A stretch of DNA of 64,000 nt, taken from NCBI GenBank assembly GCA_963854835.1, contig OY978525.1:62563355-62627354 (forward strand), written 5' to 3'. Source of the stretch: Megamerina dolium. Taxonomy: Eukaryota; Arthropoda; Insecta; Diptera; Megamerinidae. Below, piece by piece: positions 34,806 through 46,888 of this stretch (the first letter of the stretch is position 1; each line of letters opens with the position of its first letter). The notes under the pieces are model-generated. The model was not told the origin of the DNA and did no database searches. It worked only from the letters and a program-made list of their open reading frames with translations. The translations under genes and the position numbers were made by a program.

Positions 34806-37090
34806 CCCATTTTGAGCATCTGTACGATCTTTCGTACAGCAAATTTAAACATTTATAACGAATTGTTAAGTAACCTCAGTTTAAAATTAATATTTTAAAA
34901 TGCAAATATGATAAATTGTTTGTAAAAAACATTGTAATATATACAATAACTCTTACATAAATGATATATTTTAGCCCATTACGAAACTCTTTTTTTAAAG
35001 GTTTTCAAAAAAATTGTTATTAAATCTTATAAATCAGGTGTTTTAAATTTTAGCACACAAATTGGTTGAGAAAAATTACAAATATAACAAATTTTTACAT
35101 AATGAAGCTCCTTTTGGGGCACCTTTTACCCATACATATACTTGCGGGTTAAACAATTTCTAAGCAATTTGAAAGTTTAAGTAACTAGTGCGATCTTTTG
35201 ACAATCAGCTGATATTGTTTAGATAAGTTTTGTATTATTACACGTTAGTGCTTGCAATTCGTTGCAATTTCTTGAAAATGTTTGTGAAGCGATAAAAATA
35301 ATTGAAAATATTGATAAACACAGTATAAATATGGAAAGATATCGTTACATAAAAACACCAGAACTTGATAGTATAATTGAAACTGGAGTGATGATGAGGA
35401 TGGGTCAGTTTGCAATGTTGTATTGTGTCCACCAGAGAAATTTGACGAGGGAGAAATCGACGCCAATATTATGCCTAATATGGCTTCATTTTCCAGAAGT
35501 TACGGGTTATGTAGAAATTGAGTGCGATTCAAAAGATAATGATTTAGCAGCCCCTGCACCAAGTGTAAAGGAAGGCACATACAAAAGTTTGAATGAATTT
35601 AGTAAGTAAGTAAATGGTGTAAAGGAAACCGCTCATCATCTGAAGTTGTGAAATAAGAAAGACAGCCAAGTCATGAACCACTTAAGAGTGTTGCTATCAG
35701 CATGATTTCAAAATTAACTCCAACCCAATTATTCTACCAATTCTAAGACGAGGATGTAATGCAGCTTTTAGTTACTGAAACTAATAGGTACATGAATGAA
35801 ACGAAAATATGAAATTTATATATAGTTATGAACATAAAATTGTAAATATTTCCTATGTATTACAATCAACAAAATAACGCTGGTTACGTTTGTTGTGAAC
35901 AAAATTTAAAACGTTTCTTGGGAATTCTATTGATGTCAGGTTGTAGTACTATCCCAGCCTGAAGCACTAAACCCACTCTATGCCGCCAAATAGTAAAACA
36001 AGCCATGTCTCGTAACAAATTCAAAAAAAAAAAATTACATTCATTTGGCAAATAATGACACTTTGGATATTGAAGATAAATTTGCAAAATTACGTCCATA
36101 TTTCAACTTGCTTAATAGAAACTTCAGAAAGTTTGGATTTTTTGATGAACATCTGCCAATAGACGAGCAAATTCTTGTAAAATGTATATACGAGGCAAAC
36201 CTATAAGATTTGGGTACAAGTTGTGGTGCGGTTGTTCATCGGAAGGGTACTTGTATCAATTCTACCACTATGGCGGTGCAGGTGGATTTAATAAACAAAT
36301 TGGTTTGGGTGTTGACGTCATTTTGAAATTATTGTCCATAGTGAAAGATGCGATTCACCATGACGTATATTTTTCCTCGTACAATTTGATGTGCCTTTTT
36401 TCAGAGAGGTATTTTTTCAATTCAGGTTCAATTCGTATAAACCGAATAAATGGCGCAAAATTACATACCTGTAAAATTTCACCAAAGGATCTACCGATTA
36501 TGTCTTTGATAAAAAAAAAATAAAATATTGTTATCGCGTTGGAGTGACAACAAAGAAGTCGCCATCATTACAAATGTCAATTGCACGTACAGCTCGATAC
36601 AAAATTAAAATTAATTAAAAGTTGCAAAATTGTATAATAAGAGTACATCCATTTCGTTGGGGGAGTCGACTTTCACGATAATGCAGTCGCAAATTATCGT
36701 ATTGATAGACGTGGTGGGCTTTATTTATAGCCGGGAGATATAGTGATCTAGTGAATGAGTGGAAATTGCATTCTTTTATTAAAAAAAAAAAAATTAAAAA
36801 AAAAAAATAATGATTTGCGAAGAACTGTTATTAACATCTTTAGCCAATTCAAAAGACGAAGATCAAAGTAGACGATTCCCGAAAATTACTGGAAAACACG
36901 TTGTTGTAAGAGATAAAGATTCTGAACATCGGCGTAGTGGTGTCTGTCATAAAACAACAGTGCTCATGTGCGCAAAATGTAATAAGCAATAATGTAATAT
37001 ACATGCAAAATGTTTCAGTCAATATTCGTTGCATTTAATTTTTATTATATATGGACCAGCGTACAATATTTCGTACACGGCGTAACACCT
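34806..37090 (+). mobile_element. Decayed piggyBac element
   Basis: The left end is TTAA (34802-34805) followed by CCC, as in piggyBac. A subterminal palindrome GTACGATCTTTCGTAC at about 34823 is echoed by GTACAATATTTCGTAC at about 37060 near the right end. The terminal bases on the right are not conserved, so the exact end is uncertain. The interior carries a transposase in pieces. Confidence 0.7.
35250..37010 (+). pseudogene. piggyBac transposase (DDE_Tnp_1_7 type), many frameshifts
   Basis: Pieces in three frames follow piggyBac order. The acidic N-terminus (VVLCPPEKFDEGEIDANIMP, GYVEIECDSKDNDL) is at 35390-35550. About 35690-36130 has LTPTQLFYQF, RFLGILLMSG and RNFRKFGFFDEHLPIDEQIL. At 36182-36430 come IRGKPIRFGYKLWCGCSSEG and FSSYNLMCLFSERYFF (expected D changed). 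At 36885-37010 is the Cys-rich tail with RRSGVCHKTTVLMCAKCNK. It cannot be functional; it looks like an old copy. Confidence 0.8.
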
Positions 37091-38639
37091 GCCGTTGCCT
37101 GGAGAGTAACGTTTGACAATCGCACCTGCCTCTCGTGGGTTTTATACCGGAAGTAATATAATTTTTGGGTGCTTTTTGTAGACGGCAGTATACATTTCAA
37201 AAATGGCAGCCATTCTTCATAACACCAGAGAAACTAAAGTATCGCAAAGGGGAACTTGAAGATAAAATCAGGAAAATCAGTTTGTATTTTGCGATACTTT
37301 TGGCTATGTACCGAACATGGTCTGAACGCGAGTGGAAAGACTGGCATTTGAGATTTGCAAGCAACAGTGGATAGATATTTTGCTCTAGCTGACAGCTTGA
37401 AATTTTTGGATAGGTCGCTGACATCATCCCATGCTCGAATGCTGACCGTACTCGAGACCAACAGTCTTTCGTCCTTTTTGCACTGGAGGAGTTTTTTGTT
37501 CAGTTTGCAGTGAAGACGTTTTGAAAATCCTGGCACAGCTTTGCTTTTATTTCTGGAAGATTTTGCGAGCTTAGGCAACATATAAAAATATCGTTCAATT
37601 TTACATACATCTTCAACAATTAACAAAATGACAGTCATTTTATTAATCAGTTTGTTTTCTAATTTTTTTATTTTCAATTAAGTACTGCTGAGCGAAGGGA
37701 GAGCTATGAAATCGAATATAAATAAATCGGGTTGGCTCTTTCTTCAATTCCAAAAAGGTGCTTGGATGTTTAGTGAAAATCAAAAATTGTATGAGTGTAT
37801 TGGTATTTCGGTCACGCTGTTCTTTCTGGGTATACGTACAGCGACCCTGTGAAACTCGAATGACCGAAACCACAATACGCTTGGAAAATGTTTCAATTGT
37901 CACTAATAAATAAGTAGTATATGTGAGAATTCGTTATGAAAAAATCTCAGAATGAACCAACATCATGCAATTTTTCACACATGGATGCATGTGGATGGTG
38001 AAATTTTGAGAAAAGCAAAATTAACTAAAGAAACGAAACTGACTTTGCAGTTGTCATTAGTTGCGTTCAATAATTCGAAGATTATTTAATAATTTTTGCA
38101 AGTAGGCATTTGATAACACCAAAAAATGTTCCAGCAATCAAAAATTGAGAGAGCAAAGAGAGAGGTTGATATTATGCTGGGAAAATTGTAGCCAGAAAAA
38201 ATTATCCATCAACATATGATCTGAAAGCATAAATTTTGTAAGCAAGCAAATTAATTTTTTCTAGAATCTAATCTCTTGTGCGCTTCTGCCTGCTATCTGA
38301 CTTAAGCCGGTTTGCCAATTTTCAGTTTATAATCAACAACGATATAATGAAAATTTTGGCAACAAAACTGCAAGTGCATGAAGTATATTTATGGAAAATC
38401 CATGCAAGGTACTATTCTGCAATCTGGAAATTTGTAAACAAACTCGGCTGATTTGTCTTCTATCGGTTTTCGCAAAGATTGGACATTTTTCTGTTCGTTT
38501 GCTTTTTTGCTCTTTCTTCCGTTTGAGAGAAAATTTTTGCTTACGCCCTTGATTTAGCGATGGCTTATTTTGTTATCAAACACAACTATTATTAATTGCT
38601 AAAGACGATTGTAAAAATTCACAGCATTTTTATATCGCC
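37091..38639. other. Stretch without a recognised gene
   Basis: A 147-codon minus-strand frame at 37234-37677 has no family signature I recognise. The rest is AT-rich. No inverted-repeat ends were found. Confidence 0.35.
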
Positions 38640-38835
38640 GTAGCCGTATCTGTAGGTTATGAGTTCGATCCCCGGCTGTGTAATCAAGATTTAATATCTA
38701 AAGGACTTTTCTTTTTTGGGATTTGAACCCGGGCCTTTCGTAATGGATGCCCCTAAGAATATGATGGGGAAACATCCGGAATGTTTCACTCACGGCTCCA
38801 GGTAAAATTACTAGTCATTTTACCAATATGCTGCT
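38640..38835. repeat. Possible tRNA-related SINE
   Basis: GAGTTCGATCCCC at about 38659 matches a pol III B box on the plus strand. GGGTTCAAATCCC on the minus strand at about 38720 is a second B-box-like match. No convincing A box or full tRNA fold is present. Confidence 0.25.
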
Positions 38836-38866
38836 TCAGAGGAGTTATGTGAATATGTGTATATTA

Positions 38867-39381
38867 TAGCCTAGACAGACGGCAGCCTAATTCCGAATTA
38901 CCGGCGCACTTAATCCGAATAAAATAATAACCTAACAGACGGCAGTATTGCGGATTAACTAAACGGCTGATTGCTGTTTTATTAGGTCTGTCCACTTACA
39001 TTACTATCACTATCAATTTCTGTCATCTATCACTCTCGATATGAGAAAATCTACAAGAAGTACGTGAACTGAAAACTATCAGAAACTTGTAAATTTACAT
39101 TCACCGTTCATAATTGACAGCTGGATTTATTTGTTCGCCAACACTTTTCATGTTGAAAACTGTAACCAATTGTTGAAAGTTTTTCGTTGGCGAACACACC
39201 TAATATTTTGTAAAATGGATGGAGAAAAATTCACAATAGACAATTTTCAGCAGTGTTGCCATAGCAAATTGCCCTAATCCTCTTTTATTTTGAGAATTAA
39301 CTCATAGAGTTTATGCGGATTAGCTGCAGTTAACAGAATTAACTCGGTAATCCGGAATTAAGCTGCCGTGTGTCTAGGCTA
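38867..39381 (+). mobile_element. PIF/Harbinger-type MITE, copy 3
   Basis: A 515-bp copy with the same terminal repeats as copies 1 and 2. The flanking trinucleotide is TTA at 38864-38866 and 39382-39384, the other form of the TWA target. It differs by point changes and a small deletion near the right end. Confidence 0.85.
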
Positions 39382-39714
39382 TTAGAGTGTATCGGTTTTC
39401 AACAAAAAGTTTCTACATAGGCAAAACCTAACCGCTTGGTCCTACAAAAAAGACCAGAAAAAAAATCGACCATTTTATTAATCTTAATTTATCCTTTTTT
39501 GCAGCATTCCGTTGCTGTCAGGATAAAAAGGTCAAATTAGATATGATTCGAATAAAAACAAAAAAATATTCCATATTCTTGCCCAACATTTCGTTGCTTT
39601 ATTTGCAACTTCTTCAGGGCACGTTTATTTTATTCTATAAATTGAGAAATGTTTTCAAATTTAAAATACACATCTCCAGATTAAATAAATTATAAATTTT
39701 AAACTCATATATAT
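39382..39714. other. Non-coding stretch between the MITE and the G1 LTR
   Basis: AT-rich, no element recognised. It ends in ATATAT directly before the LTR terminus. Confidence 0.5.
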
Positions 39715-41004
39715 TGTTACGTCTCTTTTCTGTGAGCGTTTAATTCTATTTGAATTACCTTGTTCGATCACTGGATTCTGTTAAGGGGGTCTTCTACCTT
39801 GTTGGTTCAAAAAATTCGATTTTTTTTTTTTCAATTTTCCAACCCAGAAGGTGTTAGGAATATACCCTTAAAAGGATATAACTGAAATCTTATTATTTCG
39901 AGTTTTTCCGAGCCGTCGAAGACAGTTACGCGTGCTCTTATCGCAGCGCTCTTCGCGACTACCTAAACGCCCATCGCGTTTTTCTAAAGTTATCTAACGT
40001 TCTATCGAATACCTGATGTATCTGTATCTATGTAATCTCTGTTATGCATGATAAATTTTTCGGTCCATTCAGTTTGAAAGAAAATTTAACGTCGGAAACA
40101 TCCCGCTTGTTATATACATGAATATCTTTAAATGCGATTTCCCAAAAGTTGCGTTTTTGTAACTGGTTGACATGATATCTCGAAAACTAATTGATTGATT
40201 GATTGAAATTATATATCAAAATTTGTGAAAAACATGTGGCTATCGTCTGACAGATACTTTTTAGATTTTTTTTATTTAAACAATTTTTACAGATGTTTTT
40301 AACCCCGAAAACATTAAAAAAAAAAAAAAAATTTTGTTTAAAGTTGCCTGTTCTGCGAAATTTTTAAATTTTGAAAATGCCATCTGTCAAACGATAGCCA
40401 AGGTGATAAAAAAAATTAAATCATTTTGGTTTTTTTGTGTCAGACGATTTTCATGAGCTAAATCGTGTCAACCATTTGTGTATGCATTTTTTGCAAGGGA
40501 CACTTCAAGGTCAACTCACGGTCAAATCGAAGACAGTAAATTTTCAGTAAAATTAGTGTTAAATGTATTTAAATAAACAAGTTGAATGCAACAAACCGCA
40601 CCTCGATTGCGTTTTTAGTTTTCCTATAACTAATATTTAAAAAACAGTGTCAAAAATGAAGCCACAAGGTAGAAGACCCCCTTAATAATAACTGCAACAC
40701 TTATTTTATACAACTATATACAGCAACAATTTATTTAATAAACTATATTTACAATCAACTCTGTTTATAATCAACTATTTACAATAACACTTTAATGTCA
40801 CGTTTGGAATTCGATTGATTCTCACTTCTCAACACTGGCTCTATTTATACTCTGTTGGCAACACCCCAGAATCTTCCTTTTTCTCTTTCTTTCTCGTTGG
40901 CTTGTTCTGGTTATTACTTATTTCTTTTTGTTGACATTCGTTTCGATGCTGCCAATAGTGTCAGTCCAATAGTGATGAGTAACCAACTATCGATACTCGT
41001 TACA
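39715..41004 (-). repeat. 3' LTR of G1, interrupted
   Basis: It starts TGTAACGAG at 41004 on the minus strand and ends TAACA at 39715. After removal of the MITE and its duplicated TTAA about 389 bp remain, shorter than 438 bp because of a deletion in the U3/R part. Confidence 0.85.
39785..40681. mobile_element. TTAA-target MITE inserted in the G1 LTR
   Basis: The 897-bp non-coding insert has inverted ends GGGGGTCTTCTACCTTGT and a duplicated TTAA (39781-39784, 40682-40685). The uninterrupted LTRs have a single TTAA at the same place, so the empty site is known. A TTAA target suggests mobilisation by a piggyBac-type transposase. Confidence 0.85.
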
Positions 41005-41042
41005 CTGCCCTCCTCTTAACCTTGTTCGTCCCGAACAAGTTT

Positions 41043-44000
41043 TTATTCTCCCCCTCGATATGGCGCAAGTCGCTCCAAGTGCACTACTTTAATAAAAAAA
41101 AAAATAAATATGTGGCCACATAAAGCCCCAAAGGTCTCATTGGCCGAGCTTCTCTTCCATTACTGCTGTGCGTCTTAAATTTTGGACAATATTAGAAGGG
41201 ACCTACTTATTTTAGCCGGTTCCGAACGGCAGAACACTTGTGACATCACTTTTTCTGAGCTTTGTCACAGAGTTCTTTAAGAAGCTTTTTCATGGCAAGT
41301 TGTTACTGTCGGAAGAATTGCCAATTGCTTGCCGACAGGTGGGTACCGTTCGAAAGAAAAATCTTATCGATATTAAATTTGTTATGCATCAGCCGGGGAT
41401 TGAACCACCGACCTACAGATCAGAAGGCGAACACACTATTTTAAACTTTGCTCTTTTATTCCAGGCACGTTGAATACGATACACTACGTCATTTATCTTT
41501 GCTATAATCTCATATGGTCCTTCCCAATGAGTCTGTAGTTTAGGGGACAGGCCTTTCTTTCGTTGTGGATTATAAAGCATTACAAGCTCTCCTTCATAGA
41601 ACCCTTTTGAATTTTCTTTCAAGTCATACCTGGCCTTCATCTTATCGCTTATCATATGCGACCGCTCTCTGATGAACTGGCAGTCTTAACTCGTTTCCAA
41701 AAATTGCCATTGCCGGTGTAGTAGCCGTCGTATCATGTTGTGCGCATCGATATGCCATGAGGAACATTGGTATATATACATACCAGTCTCTTTGGTATTT
41801 ATCTACGATTTTTCTCAAATAATTCTCCAAGGTACGGTTAAATCGTTGTATCATGCCATCAGATTGTTAATGCAAAGATGTTGTACGGGTTTTGTATATA
41901 CCCAACATCCGGCATATCTCTTGGAATACAACTGATTCAAAATTTCGACCTTGGTCTGAGTGTAACTCCATCGTTACACCAAAATGAGTACTAGCTTCTT
42001 GATTTGGAATGGGGTATACTTCAGGCCATTTACTGAAGTAATCTATAACCACCAGAACATACTTGTTTCCTGCGTTGCTTATTGGAAATGGTCCAGCTAT
42101 GTCCATAGCAATTCGCTCAAATGGAGCACCCACGGTGTATTGGTGCATCTTACCACGACTTTTCTTAGTGGGACCTTTGGCCATTGCACTTTGCTTACAC
42201 TTCCGAATCCAATCAGCGACATGGTCATGACATCCAACCCAATAAAATCGTTTCTTTATTTTCTCGACGATTTTGGTGATTCCCAAATGCTCTCCACTGG
42301 AGGCATTGTGATACTCAGCTATCACTTCACTTATTCTTGCCTTGGGTACCACTAGAAGATCATAAGTGATTTTTCCATCTTCACTTTCCCATGTTCGGAA
42401 TAAACATCCGTCTCGTAAGTGCAGGCTGTGTCACTGCGCCCAGTATGCCTTTGCTATTGGACTCTCATTAGCCATTTCTTGTCAACCTGGACGTATGCCC
42501 TGCTCCTTGTATTCCATAATCTTTACGAGATCTGGGTCGTTCCGCTGATCTTCTAGCACTCGTTCGGTGGTCCATGACTCCTCCGGCTATTACTATTCGT
42601 AAGTTGTATGTCGACAATGTGCTCCTTGCTTTCCACTCGAGAACAATGTTTACATTCCATTTTGCAAGGACGACGAGATAGAGCATCCGCGTTGCCGTGA
42701 TGTCCTCCTTTACGATGTTCGATGGTAAAATCATAACTCTGCAGCCTTTCAATCCAGCGCGCCAATTGTCCTTCTGGGTTTTTAAATTGCAATAACCACC
42801 TTAGCGCTGCGTGGTCAGTTCGTAGATGAAATGACTGACCGTACAAGTATTTATGAAAATACTTTACACATTCCAGTATTGCGAGTAACTCTCTTCGTGT
42901 GACACAGTAATTTCTTTCTGGCTTCGACAGGATTTTACTGTAGTATGCTATTACTTTTTCTTGCCCATCTATGATCTGAGAGAGCACACCACCTATTCCA
43001 TAGCCACTCGCATCTGTGTCCAACACAAACTTTTGACCAGGTACTGGATACGCTAATACTGGTGCTGAACAGAGTGTTTCTTTCAGCTGTTCGAATGCTT
43101 TCTGTTGTTCCTCGCCCCACACAAATGGTTTGTTCTTTCTTGTCAACTCATGCAGACTGCTGGCGATGTTTGCAAATCCAGGAACAAATCGTCTATAGTA
43201 GGTGCATAAGCCTAGGAAGCTTCTTAGCTCGTGAAGATTCGACGGAATAGGCCATTCTTGAACTGCTGCTACTTTCTCCTCGTCGGTATGTACCCCTTCT
43301 GTTGTTACTTTATGACCAAGATATTTAACTTCTCGCCTGAAGAGTGAACACTTTTTCATATTCAGTTTAAGCCCTGCTGATTGTATACGCTCAAATACTT
43401 CTTTCAACTTTTCCAGGTGGTCGTTAAAATCTTTTCCCATCACAATAATGTCATCGAGGTACACCAAGCACGTTTTCCAGTGTAGTCCTCTGAGTACACG
43501 CTCCATCAAACGTTCAAAAGTAGCTGGCGCATTGCATAAGCCAAATGGCATAACTGTAAATTGCCATAGACCATCGCCAATACTGAAAGCTGTTTTCTCT
43601 TTGTCTTCCTTACCAAGTTCCACTTGCCAGTAGCCACTTTGCAAATCAAGAGTTGAGAACCACTTCGCACCAGATAGTGTGTCCAGAGTGTCATCGATTC
43701 TTGGCAGTGGATAGCTGTCTTTTTTCGTAATATCATTTAGCTTTCTGTAATCCACACAGAATCGAGTACTTCCATCCTTCTTCTTTACCAGCACAACTGG
43801 TGAACTCCATGGACTCGCTGATGGTTCAATAACACCTTGTTTCTGCATATCGGAAATCAGCTTAATGGCTTCGTCTCTTTTGGCAAATGGAACTCGTCGT
43901 GGTGTTTGACGAATTGGTCTAGAATCACCGGTGTCAATGTGATGCTTCACGATGGATTTGAAGAAAAGATTGAACTGTACTTCTCCAATAGTTGTAAAGC

Positions 44001-44842
44001 CTTTTCTTTTTGCTGGTTGGTAAGCACGCCTGCCCATTCTTCCATCTGTGCTTTTATTTCCACTCTGACAGTTCCTGATCTTCCACTTTTTATCGACGAA
44101 CCCTTTTCGCAGTCTACTATGGCAGTAACTTCCTGGCAATGACCAATCACCATTCCTTTCTTCACAACTGTAGATGTATTAGTTGGATTTAAAATTCGCA
44201 CCGGTACTATTCCATTTTCTTTAGGTTCTACTAACGTCCTACCAAGTATGATGTTTTTATTCGTTATTTCTTTATCTGCTTCCACCAGCCACAACTTGCC
44301 TGTCCCATCATCCACATTCATCTGTGCCCATATCACCGCTTCTGATTTTGCTGGAACCTCTTGGCGTTGACATGCCAGTACTCGTTTGATGTTCCCACTA
44401 CGCTTGTAACCGATGTTCAATGGTAGTTCGACATTTGCATAGCGCAGTATCCGTTGATTTAAATCTAACGTAAATCCGTTGCCAATCATAAAATCAACAC
44501 CAATTATTACGTCATCGATGATGTCGGCCACAATGAATTCATGTTCCCATGTGCAATTTCCAATAGATACTCGTTTCTTTATCTTGCCCAGAATTTGTGC
44601 ATCCTCACCCGTTGCTGTACGCAATTTTATTCCCATTAAAGGCTCAAACCTCTTTACCAAATCGCTCTTGATTATAGAATGTGATGCACCAGTGTCCAGA
44701 GTTAACATGAATTCCATATTGTCCAATTTTCCATCAATAGTCAAGCTGCTTAGCACACGCTGTAGTTGTGAAATGTGAATGATGGGGCAACCCACTGTTG
44801 GAGTCAGTTCACGCCCCGCTGAACTGACTCGATCTAGTTTAA
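41043..44842 (-). pseudogene. Pol polyprotein of G1 (protease, RT, RNase H, integrase)
   Basis: Reading right to left: aspartic protease LDTGASHSI (about 44700), reverse transcriptase with FCVDYRKLN and VYLDDIIVMG, RNase H FVLDTDASGYGIGG, integrase HHCC and core, and a GPY/F module (HWEGPYEI). Lesions: a 22-bp deletion before RT near 43950 that shifts the frame, a frameshift near 42590, a Cys-to-Ser change in the integrase CxxC (KCKQS where G2 has KCKQC), deletions in the integrase core near 41970 and 41680, and a SINE in the last codons. At the places where G2/G3 pol is broken (end of the RNase H start region, integrase Lys, and the AMAIFGNE site), G1 is unbroken. Confidence 0.85.
41093..41433 (-). 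repeat. tRNA-derived SINE inserted in G1 pol
   Basis: A 341-bp full-length copy in minus orientation with a B box (GGTTCAATCCCC) near 41400 and a T-rich 3' tail near 41093. The flanking duplication CACTACTTTAA / CACTATTTTAA is at 41082-41092 and 41434-41444. The uninterrupted G2 pol shows the target once. Confidence 0.85.
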
Positions 44843-44843
44843 C
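44801..44843 (-). promoter_or_regulatory. Gag-pol -1 frameshift signal of G1
   Basis: On the minus strand: GTTAAAC (44843-44837), gag stop TAG, 6-nt spacer, then a perfect 11-bp stem with 8-nt loop (44830-44801). Identical in layout to G2 although the stop codon differs (TAG here, TAA there). Confidence 0.7.
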
Positions 44844-45949
44844 GATGGATTTGTGTTAGTGGAGCGATCGCTATCCACCTTATTCTCCTTCTTTTGTCTT
44901 CCTGGAGAATTCGATCTTGATCGCTTTCGTCGTAGACGGCAGTCACGCGCCATGTGTCCTGGTTTGTCACAAATGAACACTTACCAGTAAACTTGTTTTC
45001 GCGTCGACCTGTTGTTCTTCCTTCAGGCTGAACTACTGATTTTACTGCCTGACGCACTGCTTCAACCAGATCTGTTGTTTCTGTTTCTAATTAGCGTACC
45101 CGTGGCATTGGTCGACACATGAAACTGGCGGCTTCAAACGTCAAGGCACTACTGACTGTTTCGGCATAAGTATTCCTGGGTGACATGACTAGGGCACGCT
45201 TTGTCTCTCCATCACGTATGCCATCTATGAATGCCTCTATTTTTATTTTTTCGACGAACTCTTCCGAATAACCGGAGAACGCTAGATGACATAAGCGCTC
45301 AATATCGGAAGCGAATTCCTGAAGGCTCTCATTACTCCGTTGCACTCGCGATCTCAATTCCACTCGATGTAATTGACTCTTGTATTCATTTCCATATTTT
45401 CGCTGGAGTGTGTCCATCAGTGATTGGTAGCTACCCCGATCTTTCTCTGGAATCATCTGTAACACTTCGGAAGCATTACCTTTTAATGCGACTATTAAAG
45501 CAGCAGTCTTGTCGCTGTCATCCCATTGATTCTTCGAAGCTGTTGTCTCGAATTGAAGCTTGAAGATGTTGAATGGCGTGCTTCCGTCAAATATTGGTGG
45601 CTTTAGTTTAATTGTAGTTGACTCTCTTATCACTGATGTGGTTGCTCCACTTATTTTTATTTTATTAAGTTCGCGCTCTAATTTCTCAAGCTTTTCTTCC
45701 AAGTCATCATGTCTGTCTACATGTTCCTTCAGCTTATCATCCAAATCATCCACATGTTCTTTCAGCTGTTCTTTCAGCTGTTCTTTCAGCTGTTCTTCAG
45801 AACTCATGTTCTTCTACATTAATTCCCTTAGCCTCCATGGCTTTCCTCAGCCTCACCAGCAGTTCCGCCTTTGCACCTGATGACGATAGATTCATCTCTA
45901 CCAACAGCTTTTTAAGCTGGTCCACTTTTAGTTGGTCAATTTTCACCAT
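44834..45949 (-). pseudogene. Gag of G1
   Basis: The start ATG is at 45947-45949 and the SAP-like N-terminus matches G2. The frame breaks after EEHEF near 45810, then resumes with a coiled coil made of KEQL repeats, quite unlike the repeats in G2. The capsid-like region follows and is close to G2. A CAA-to-TAA change stops it at 45091 and a 1-nt deletion disrupts the CCHC knuckle near 44980. Confidence 0.85.
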
Positions 45950-45978
45950 TTTTACAGAATCCCACTTCTGACACCAAT

Positions 45979-46416
45979 TGTTACGTTTTTATTCTGTGAG
46001 CGTTTAATTCTATTTGAATTACCTTGTTCGATCACTGGATTCTGTTAATGATAACTGCAACACTTATTTTATACAACTATATACAGCAACAATTTATTTA
46101 ATAAACACTATTTACAATCAACTCTGTTTATAATCAACTATTTACAATAACACTTTAATGTACTAGCAACTTTTGCCTCTGTATAGATGTTTGCGCAGTC
46201 ACGATCTGAATTCGATTGATTGTCAATACTCAACACTGGCTCTATTTATACTCTGTTGGCAACACCCCAGAATCTTCCTTTATCGAGATTCTTCTCTTCC
46301 TTTCTCGTTGGCTTGTTCTGGTTATCGCTTATTTCTTTTTGTTGACATTCGTTTCGATGCTGCCAATAGAGTCAGTCACAATAGTGATGAGTAATCAACT
46401 ATCGATACTCGTTACA
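45979..46416 (-). repeat. 5' LTR of G1
   Basis: 438 bp, TGTAAC...GTAACA, with TATA box and poly(A) signals as in the other LTRs. The adjacent PBS (45960-45976) is intact. Confidence 0.9.
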
Positions 46417-46420
46417 ATAT

Positions 46421-46876
46421 ATTTAATTCTATTTGAATTATCTTGTTCGATCACTGGATTCTGTTAATAATAACTGCTACACTTATTTTATACAACTATA
46501 TACAGCAACAATTTATTTAATAAACACTATTTACAATCAACTCGGTTTATAATCAACTATTTACAATAACACTTTAATGTACTAGCAACTTTTGCCTCTG
46601 TATAGATGTTTGCGCAGTCACGATCTGAATTCGATTGATTGTCAATACTCAACACTGGCTCTATTTATACTCTGTTGGCAACACCCCAGAATCTTCCTTT
46701 ATCGAGATTCTTCTCTTCCTTTCTCGTTGGCTTGTTCTGGTTATCGCTTATTTCTTTTTGTTGACATTCGTTTCGATGCTGCCAATAGAGTCAGTCACAA
46801 TAGTGATGAGTAATCAACTATCGATACTCGTTACAATATATATATATAATGTAATCAACTATCGATACTCGTTACA
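46421..46876 (-). repeat. Truncated solo LTR plus a 26-bp LTR stub
   Basis: 46421-46835 is an LTR lacking its last 24 or so bases. It is followed by an (AT)n spacer and a second tiny LTR start (46851-46876), then (AT)n and the head-to-head G2 LTR. The two starts in tandem, each with AT on its border, suggest recombination or slippage within the AT tract. Confidence 0.85.
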
Positions 46877-46888
46877 ATATATATATAT

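Larger units (their letters stand above)
39715..46416 (-). mobile_element. Ty3/gypsy LTR retrotransposon G1
   Basis: Minus-strand copy with both LTRs, a PBS at 45960-45976, gag and pol. Two younger insertions interrupt it: a TTAA MITE in the 3' LTR and a SINE at the end of pol. It is clearly diverged from G2/G3 (different gag coiled coil, own set of lesions), so it represents a separate lineage or an older insertion. It is flanked by ATAT on both sides. Confidence 0.9.

Noticed and set aside
37234..37677. 147-codon minus-strand frame as a host gene
   Set aside because: No domain, no splice context and no family resemblance recognised. It lies in AT-rich sequence next to a piggyBac relic.
38640..38720. 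tRNA gene suggested by GTTCGATCCCC
   Set aside because: No complete cloverleaf could be drawn; kept only as a low-confidence SINE-like repeat.
46173..46394. 73-codon frames repeated in every LTR as small proteins
   Set aside because: They recur only because the LTR recurs, lie on the strand opposite to the element genes, and show no domain.
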